Origin: an uncultured Oscillospiraceae bacterium
GTDB taxonomy: Bacteria > Bacillota > Clostridia > Oscillospirales > Ruminococcaceae
NCBI GenBank assembly: GCA_934448295.1
Contig: CAKSEY010000009.1
Coordinates: 1-64,000 of the forward strand
Reading direction: 5' to 3'
Length of the DNA stretch: 64,000 nucleotides
The position numbers were made by a program, and so were the translations under genes. The notes beneath the pieces were generated by a model. That model had not been told where the DNA came from, ran no database searches, and worked only from the letters and a program-made list of their open reading frames with translations. Below are positions 58,818 to 64,000 of this stretch, in pieces (the stretch's first letter is position 1; every line of letters starts with the position of its first letter).

Positions 58818-59334
58818 ATGGAACTGATACGCAATTACATGAACGACCCTGAGCGCCGCAGAATGCTGAACGACCTTGCCCGGCACACGTTCTGCATTGA
58901 TTTTGAGGACTGGGTCAGCGGCGGCTGGTTCAATGGGGACTATATCCCGTATTCCCTGGTGGAAAACGGAAGGCTGCTGGCGAACATAATGACCTTCGAC
59001 CAGAACGGCGAACGCAGGAACTACATACAGATAGGCACGGTCATGACCGACGAGGAATACCGGGGCAGGGGACTTGCGCGGCAGCTTGTCGGGCGTATCC
59101 TCGACGATCACAGCGGGTGCGATAAGTACCCGGCGTGTTCCGCTGAACGAGGTTATCCGCCGGATAGCCGCCGACAGCATAACCCTGGGATTCTCGCCGC
59201 TGCCGGACGATATGTATCTGTGCAGCTCCGAGACGTATGACGGCGCGGACGATTACCGGCTGTTCTTCAAGGGGGAAAAGCTGCGCGGGATCGAAACTCA
59301 GGGGCTGTATTTCCCGGAGCTTTCCCATGCGTAA
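58818..59334 (+). pseudogene. GNAT acetyltransferase with internal deletion and frameshift
   Basis: The N-terminal part (MELIRNYMNDPERRRMLNDL to MTDEEYRGRGLARQLVGRIL) contains the acetyl-CoA motif RGRGLA. At about residue 95-105 the frame is lost, and from about 59130 another frame carries a plausible C-terminal part (VPLNEVIRRIAADSITLGFS to LYFPELSHA). The region between is missing relative to full-length GNAT proteins of this type, which are about 250-300 residues; the product has lost the second half of the acetyltransferase fold. The promoter and ribosome site are intact, so decay is recent. Confidence 0.7.
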
Positions 59335-59352
59335 GAATTACGGGCGGCGCTC

Positions 59353-59381
59353 TTGAAAAAACTTCCGCAAAGTGGTATAAT
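59353..59381 (+). promoter_or_regulatory. Promoter of dprA
   Basis: TTGAAA, 17-nt spacer, TATAAT. Confidence 0.7.
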
Positions 59382-59419
59382 GAATATATTGTCGATTACT
59401 GTCGAAAGGGAGTGTCTTG

Positions 59420-60658
59420 ATGAAAGGTTCGCCGGTGGAGGTCTGGCTCTGGCTGCTTCTGGTCATGAATCCGCACAACCCGAAAACATTTTCGCTGCTG
59501 GAGCGTTTCGGCTCGGCGGAGGAGCTTGCCCGGGCGATCAGGGACGGAGACTGCGAGGGGCTCAGCGACGCGGAAATGCAGCGGGCACGCAATACGCGCA
59601 CCCGTGAAGTCCGCCAGATAATGGAGGAGTGCGCTGCGGAAAACATCAGCATTGTAACGCTGGATTCCCCGGAGTACCCCGCGCTGCTGAAAAACATCTT
59701 CTCGCCGCCGATAGCGCTTTTCGTCCGGGGAAGCCTGCGGTGCCTTGAGGGCGCGGTTTCGCTTGCCGTAGTAGGACCGCGCCGCCCGTCGGATTACGCG
59801 GTCAGGGTGGCGGAAAGCCTGTGCACGGAGCTTGTGAAGCTCGGCACGGTGCTGGTGAGCGGTCTCGCGGTCGGAATCGACGCGGCGGCGCACTCCTGCT
59901 CGGTCAGGGGCGGGGTTCCTACCATAGGCGTGCTCGCCTGCGGTCAGCTTGTCAACTACCCCGCCGAGAATGAGGAGCTTAAAAGACGGATAGTTTCCGG
60001 CGGCGGTGCGCTGATATCCGAGCTGCTGCCGCACGCTTCGGTGGAGCCGGGGTATTTTGTCCAGAGAAACCGCATGGTTTCCGGGCTTGGAATGGGCACG
60101 CTGGTAGTGGAGGCCTCCACCCGCAGCGGTTGCCTGCTGACGGCAAACCATGCCATCGACCAGGGGCGCGACCTGTTCTGCGTTCCGCCCAGCGACATAA
60201 TGCGGGAGAGCTGCATGGGAGTTGTGCCGTTCCTGCGCGACGGAGCTATCCCGGTTTTCGACCACCTGGATATAGTCAAGGAATATATGTGTTATTTCTT
60301 CAACCGCGTGGACGCCGACGAGCTGAACGACAGATACCACAGGAGCAATGCGCGCAGGCAGTCTGCAAACCGTGAGCGGCAGTTCCCGCGCCAGAAGGCA
60401 GCGCCTGTTCCGCCGGAAGCTCCCCCGCAGGAAGCGCCGGAACCCGCTCCCCGGCAGGAGCTTTCCGCTGAAAGGCTTGAGGGGCTGTCAGATCTGCAGA
60501 CCGCCCTTGCAAGGCTGGTGGAGAAGGCTCCCGCCACGGCTGACGAGCTGCTGGAGCTTTCCGGAAACGCGTATTCCGAGGGGATAGAAGCCCTCACCGA
60601 GCTGGAAATTGACGGGATAATTCAGCTTATGCCGGACGGCAAATACCGCCTTGCATAA
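59420..60658 (+). CDS. dprA: DNA-processing protein DprA
   Basis: A 412-residue DprA/Smf protein that loads RecA on incoming single-stranded DNA during transformation. The Rossmann fold core has LAVVGPRRPSDYAVRVAESL, VSGLAVGIDAAAHSCSVRGG, PTIGVLACGQLVNYP, PHASVEPGYFVQRNRMVSGL and VVEASTRSGCLLTANHAIDQ. A basic, Pro-rich linker (about 300-350) leads to a C-terminal winged helix (LARLVEKAPATADELLELSG). Start at 59420 follows GGGAG. Presence of DprA is compatible with competence but does not prove it. Confidence 0.94.
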   Translation: MKGSPVEVWLWLLLVMNPHNPKTFSLLERFGSAEELARAIRDGDCEGLSDAEMQRARNTRTREVRQIMEECAAENISIVTLDSPEYPALLKNIFSPPIALFVRGSLRCLEGAVSLAVVGPRRPSDYAVRVAESLCTELVKLGTVLVSGLAVGIDAAAHSCSVRGGVPTIGVLACGQLVNYPAENEELKRRIVSGGGALISELLPHASVEPGYFVQRNRMVSGLGMGTLVVEASTRSGCLLTANHAIDQGRDLFCVPPSDIMRESCMGVVPFLRDGAIPVFDHLDIVKEYMCYFFNRVDADELNDRYHRSNARRQSANRERQFPRQKAAPVPPEAPPQEAPEPAPRQELSAERLEGLSDLQTALARLVEKAPATADELLELSGNAYSEGIEALTELEIDGIIQLMPDGKYRLA

Positions 60659-60663
60659 AAATT

Positions 60664-60698
60664 GGACTGCCAGAATTTCCCGGCAGTCCGTTTTTTTT
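60664..60698 (+). terminator. Terminator of dprA
   Basis: GGACTGCC/GGCAGTCC stem, 10-nt loop and eight Ts. Confidence 0.9.
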
Positions 60699-62238
60699 AT
60701 CTGAGCTTTATCCAGCAGGCGGAAACCGGCTCTGCGTGAACCTTTCCGCCGGACAGCTCCGCGCCGCCGAAGCTGTACAGAACCTCTGCGACTTCCCCGT
60801 CAAGGCTGAATTCCGCAGCGCTGCCGGAGGGATTCAGCACAACGAGTACCCTTTCACCGCCGGAGCTTCTCACATACGCCAGCGGATAGCTGTTTTTGCC
60901 GTAGTATGCGAAGCTGATATCCCCGCGGCTCTGGAGCGCCGGGTGAGCCATTCTTATGGAGATGAGCCGCTTTATCGTGCTGCGCAGGGAATCCGGGTCG
61001 GACATCTGCGCCTGCGCGGTGGGGCGGTCGTCCGCCGGGTCTAGCGGAATGTACAGCCTGTCAGCCTCTGCGTCAGAGAATCCGGCGTTCTTCCCGCCGT
61101 CCCACTGCATGGGGGAGCGGGAGCCAGTTCTTCCGTAGCCGCCCTCAACGGAGGTCAGCCCCTCGACATAGCGCATGCCTATCTCGTCCCCGTAATATAT
61201 GAACGGAGCGCCCGGCATCGACAGCAGGAACGCGAACGCGATTTTCAGCCTGTCGCCGTGGACCCACTTCGCAAGCCTGTCCATGTCGTGGTTTCCGGAG
61301 GGAATACAGATAAGCCCCTTTCCGCCGGACTTCTCAACATTCTCGATGTATTTTTTCACGAATTCGCTGCAGTCGCCGCTGCCCTCAAAGAACGGCTGTC
61401 CATAGCGGAACAGGTCGTTGTAATGCGAGGGTCCGAAGTGCAGCAGGAAATCCATGTGGAACCCGCCCTGAAGGCTCTTGTCCGGCTCGCCCCATTCGGA
61501 GACCATAGCCGCCTGCGGGAATTCCTCGTCCAGGAACCCGCGCACGTCCTGCCAGAGTTTTATCGTGCCCTTTCCGTCCTCGTCGTTCTTGACAAGGGAG
61601 CCTGCCATGTCCACGCGGAAACCGTCGCAGCCCCTTGACAGCCAGAATCTCATAACGTCCTTCATGGCGCTGCGGGTCGCCAGCGCCCCCTCGGAATCCA
61701 TGCTCTGCTGCCAGGGTCTTTCGGGCTTGTAGAAGCCGTAATTCAGCGCGGGCTGGTGGGTGAAGAAGTTCACAGCGCAGCTTCCGTCACGGTCGGAGAT
61801 ACCCCGCAGTGAGCCGTAGCCGGTGGGCTCCTCCCATATGCTGTCCGTCCAGACGTAGCGGTCGGTGTATTCGTTGCGCTCCGCCTTCATGGATTCCAGA
61901 AACCACGGGTGCTTCCATGACGTGTGCCCGGGCACCAGGTCGAGCAGGACGTGCATTCCGCGCTTGTGAGCTTCGTTAAACAGCTCGATAAGGTCGTCGT
62001 TGGTGCCGTATCGCGGCGCGACCTTGCAGTAGTCCGCAACGTCGTAGCCAGCGTCGCCGAACGGGGAATCGAAGCAGGGGTTTATCCACAGCGCCGTGCA
62101 GCCGAGCTCCGCGATGTAGTCCAGCTTTGCGGTGATTCCGGGGATATCGCCTATTCCGTCGCCGTTTGAGTCGTTGAAGGACTGGGGGTAAATTTCATAG
62201 AAAACTGCGTTGTTGAGCCATTCGGGCTGCTTGTTCAT
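60697..62238 (-). CDS. GH13-family glucosidase
   Basis: A 513-residue intracellular GH13 enzyme (no signal peptide). The four conserved regions are visible: LLDLVPGHTS, DGFRVDMAGS (nucleophile Asp), MVSEWGEP (acid/base Glu) and GNHDMDRLA. The opening AVFYEIYPQSFNDSNGDGIG is of the oligo-1,6-glucosidase/alpha-glucosidase group. It probably hydrolyses isomalto- or malto-oligosaccharides. It is divergent from an AraC-type regulator that may control it. No transporter is adjacent. Confidence 0.92.
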   Translation of the reverse strand: MNKQPEWLNNAVFYEIYPQSFNDSNGDGIGDIPGITAKLDYIAELGCTALWINPCFDSPFGDAGYDVADYCKVAPRYGTNDDLIELFNEAHKRGMHVLLDLVPGHTSWKHPWFLESMKAERNEYTDRYVWTDSIWEEPTGYGSLRGISDRDGSCAVNFFTHQPALNYGFYKPERPWQQSMDSEGALATRSAMKDVMRFWLSRGCDGFRVDMAGSLVKNDEDGKGTIKLWQDVRGFLDEEFPQAAMVSEWGEPDKSLQGGFHMDFLLHFGPSHYNDLFRYGQPFFEGSGDCSEFVKKYIENVEKSGGKGLICIPSGNHDMDRLAKWVHGDRLKIAFAFLLSMPGAPFIYYGDEIGMRYVEGLTSVEGGYGRTGSRSPMQWDGGKNAGFSDAEADRLYIPLDPADDRPTAQAQMSDPDSLRSTIKRLISIRMAHPALQSRGDISFAYYGKNSYPLAYVRSSGGERVLVVLNPSGSAAEFSLDGEVAEVLYSFGGAELSGGKVHAEPVSACWIKLR

Positions 62239-62258
62239 ATTAATTCCTCCTTGATGGG

Positions 62259-62287
62259 TTGATTTTTTGCTTTCTATATGATATAAT
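62259..62287 (+). promoter_or_regulatory. Promoter of the AraC-type regulator
   Basis: TTGATT, 17-nt spacer, TATAAT. It overlaps the region where the divergent GH13 promoter must lie; no clear promoter for GH13 was fixed. Confidence 0.6.
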
Positions 62288-62360
62288 ACTACACAAAGAC
62301 GGTTAAATCTACTGAAAAAGTACGCAAAACCGATACTATTATACTTTTAGGAGGCGCAAA

Positions 62361-63233
62361 ATGAACAGCGAAGCTTCCCGGGAGCAGCGCGAGCACAGCA
62401 GCGAATACAAGCCGTACAGCTATTACAAGTGCAGTATCCCGGAATTCTTTATAAACGTCCCGCTGCACTGGCACCCGGAGCTGGAGCTGAACCTGATACG
62501 CGACGGCTGCGCGGAATTCATCTGCGGGGACGAAAAATTCACCGCGCATGCGGGGGAGATAGTGGTGATACTGCCGGATATGCTTCATTCCGTGAGCCGC
62601 TCGGGGGAGTGCCGCTGCGCGTACGATACGGTGGTTTTCGGGCTTTCCATGCTGGGCGCGCAGGAAACCGACCGGAGCGCGGCGCTGTGCGTTCAGCCCC
62701 TTGGCTCCGGCTGCGGGATACACAGCCTGATCACCCGGGAGCACCCGTATTACGGGGAGCTTCGCACCGCTGCGGAGCAGATTTTTTCCTGCGTCAAGGG
62801 CGATACGGCAATGCTTGATATGCTCATGAAAAGCGAGCTTATCCGGCTGTTCTGGCTGCTTTATGAGAGCGGCACCATCTACCCGCTGGGGCGCGGCGCT
62901 TCCGGCAGCGCGGAGCTTATCCGCCCGGCGGTACAGTACATCAGCGAGAACTATTCCGAGCCGATAACGATAGATTCCCTTGCGGGGATAACCCATCTCA
63001 GCCGCAGCTATTTCATGAGCTGCTTCCGGCAGGCGGCGGGAATGGGCGCGATAGAATATGTGAACCAGGTCAGGGCGCGGGCGGCGGTCAGGCTGCTTGG
63101 CTCCACCGACAAAAGTGTTGCCGAGATAGCGTACGAATGTGGGTTCAGGAACCTTTCCAACTTCAACCGTCAGTTCAGGAGCTTTGCGGGAGTATCTCCG
63201 TCGCAATACCGCAAAAATAATCCCGGGCTGTAA
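62361..63233 (+). CDS. AraC-family transcriptional regulator
   Basis: A 290-residue regulator. Residues about 20-130 form a cupin-like sensor (VPLHWHPELELNLIRDGCAE, AHAGEIVVILPDMLHSVSRS). The C-terminal 100 residues hold two helix-turn-helix motifs (IDSLAGITHLSRSYFMSCFR and VAEIAYECGFRNLSNFNRQF). Such regulators bind sugars and activate nearby glycosidase genes; the divergent GH13 gene is the natural target. Ribosome site GGAGG. Confidence 0.92.
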   Translation: MNSEASREQREHSSEYKPYSYYKCSIPEFFINVPLHWHPELELNLIRDGCAEFICGDEKFTAHAGEIVVILPDMLHSVSRSGECRCAYDTVVFGLSMLGAQETDRSAALCVQPLGSGCGIHSLITREHPYYGELRTAAEQIFSCVKGDTAMLDMLMKSELIRLFWLLYESGTIYPLGRGASGSAELIRPAVQYISENYSEPITIDSLAGITHLSRSYFMSCFRQAAGMGAIEYVNQVRARAAVRLLGSTDKSVAEIAYECGFRNLSNFNRQFRSFAGVSPSQYRKNNPGL

Positions 63234-63256
63234 ATCTTATGAAAGGAGGCGGTAAC

Positions 63257-63277
63257 ATGAGACTCTGCATTGCATAA
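63257..63277 (+). CDS. Leader peptide MRLCIA
   Basis: A six-codon frame ATG-AGA-CTC-TGC-ATT-GCA-TAA has a very strong ribosome site (AAAGGAGG, 8 nt upstream) just after the AraC gene. It ends 2 nt before an 11-bp inverted repeat that covers the start of the acetyltransferase gene. This is the layout of translational attenuators of antibiotic-resistance genes. Confidence 0.55.
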   Translation: MRLCIA

Positions 63278-63278
63278 G

Positions 63279-63335
63279 CCATGATGGAACACATAACAGG
63301 ATTTTTTGGAGGTAAGAAAAATGATTCCATCATGG
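63279..63335 (+). promoter_or_regulatory. Hairpin around the acetyltransferase ribosome site
   Basis: Arms CCATGATGGAA (63279-63289) and TTCCATCATGG (63325-63335) pair perfectly, enclosing GGAGG and the ATG at 63321 in the loop. Pairing would hinder initiation. Confidence 0.55.
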
Positions 63336-63971
63336 AAAATATATCCCCGCTCACAGGGGCACAGCACAGTCTATCTGAAAAATGTCGTGACCGACCCGTT
63401 TATCGAGGTCGGCGACTACACAACGTATGACGATTTTGTAAACGACCCGCGGGACTTCCAGCGGAACAATGTGCTCTACCATTATCCGGAGTGCAACCAC
63501 GACCGGCTGGTGATAGGCAGGTTCTGCTCGATAGCGTGCGGCGCGAGGTTTCTCTTTAATTCGGCGAACCATGCGCTGGGCAGCCTTTCCACCTATCCGT
63601 TCCCGATTTTCTTTGAGGAATGGGGGCTTCCCGCCGACTGCGAAAGTATCTCCGTGGCATGGGACAACAAGGGAGATATAACGGTCGGAAACGACGTCTG
63701 GATAGGATACGAAGCGGTAATTCTTGCCGGAGTGACCATAGGCGACGGCGCGGTCATAGGCACCCGTTCCATCGTTACAAAGGACGTCCCGCCATACACC
63801 ATTGTCGCAGGAGCCCCGGCGAAGCCTGTCAGGAAGCGTTTCAGCGAGGAAACCATCAGGGAGCTTCAGGAGCTGCGCTGGTGGGACCGCAGCGACGAGG
63901 AGATAAGAAGGTGTATTCCGGCGATACGCTCGGGAAATATCGGGGAGCTTAAGAGACTCCTTAAAGGATAA
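63321..63971 (+). CDS. Vat/CatB-type xenobiotic O-acetyltransferase
   Basis: A 216-residue left-handed beta-helix acetyltransferase. The hexapeptide repeats and loops match the Vat and CatB group: RLVIGRFCSIACGARFLFNS, ANHALGSLSTYPF (catalytic His), ITVGNDVWIGYEAVILAGVT, IGDGAVIGTRSIVTKDVPPY and AGAPAKPVRKRF. Members inactivate streptogramin A or chloramphenicol; many housekeeping relatives exist, so resistance is not certain. ATG at 63321 with TGGAGG 10 nt upstream. Preceded by a leader peptide and hairpin. Confidence 0.85.
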   Translation: MIPSWKIYPRSQGHSTVYLKNVVTDPFIEVGDYTTYDDFVNDPRDFQRNNVLYHYPECNHDRLVIGRFCSIACGARFLFNSANHALGSLSTYPFPIFFEEWGLPADCESISVAWDNKGDITVGNDVWIGYEAVILAGVTIGDGAVIGTRSIVTKDVPPYTIVAGAPAKPVRKRFSEETIRELQELRWWDRSDEEIRRCIPAIRSGNIGELKRLLKG

Positions 63972-64000
63972 CCTGCACAGACAAAAAACAGGATGGCATT

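Overview
The window looks like the chromosome of a low-to-mid GC, spore-forming gut Firmicute of the Oscillospiraceae/Ruminococcus type. The evidence is a YunB sporulation protein, IreB, DUF951, a DivIVA-like protein, a GH5 subfamily 8 type mannanase lipoprotein, and consistent Firmicute promoters (TTGACA-like, 17-nt spacer, TATAAT-like) with GGAGG-type ribosome sites. No rRNA, intact tRNA, CRISPR array or transposase gene was found.

Layout. 1-1.3 kb (- strand) is the edge of an accessory or mobile region: a 44-codon DUF3849-like gene, an acidic hypothetical gene and a truncated gene end, each junction marked by the same palindrome. 1.3-10.1 kb holds a 2044-residue secreted surface protein (FG-GAP repeats, FN3, InlB-like repeats, collagen-like tail), then a GHKL sensor kinase and a convergent LytTR regulator; two 21-bp-phased direct repeats just upstream of the surface-gene promoter are a candidate operator. 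10.1-14.6 kb is AT-richer and decaying: a hairpin-rich gap, a frameshifted small secreted protein, a lipoprotein, two ABC permease-like proteins and a broken ABC ATPase. 14.6-21.5 kb carries an ECF-type sigma factor with its membrane partner, a MATE transporter, ireB, the DivIVA-like gene, an orphan fumarase/tartrate-dehydratase beta subunit, a second sigma factor and a zinc-ribbon protein. 21.6-25.5 kb has purD and the agmatine-to-putrescine pair aguB-aguA.

25.5-30.6 kb (- strand) is a two-gene unit: a degenerate SNF2-like helicase protein with no recognisable Walker A, and a 1021-residue GHKL/Hsp90-like ATPase. 30.8-35 kb holds a deoxysugar aldolase-GNAT-rhamnulokinase operon and a self-regulated tetR-DUF998 operon. 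35.1-40.8 kb is a tandem pair of zinc-ribbon/TIR/TPR/transmembrane/DUF6273 proteins in which the second copy has lost the catalytic glutamate. 40.8-45.4 kb is an XRE regulator with a heterodimeric ABC exporter.

45.5-53.7 kb is a housekeeping run (DUF951, prfA, threonylcarbamoyl-AMP synthase, coaE, lytic transglycosylase, M18 aminopeptidase, yunB, ligA), interrupted at 50.55-50.9 kb by three consecutive long hairpins whose arms differ between elements but stay self-complementary around a conserved AT-rich loop. 53.7-64 kb has the mannanase, a minimal SufC/SufB-type Fe-S assembly pair, a YbaK-type deacylase, a diguanylate cyclase, a broken GNAT gene, dprA, a GH13 glucosidase with a divergent AraC regulator, and a Vat-like acetyltransferase preceded by a leader peptide and a hairpin.

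The strongest candidates for something undescribed are the variable-arm hairpin triplet, the active/degenerate TIR pair, and the GHKL-ATPase plus helicase-like pair. All functional statements are inferred from recognised motifs; no database search was possible.
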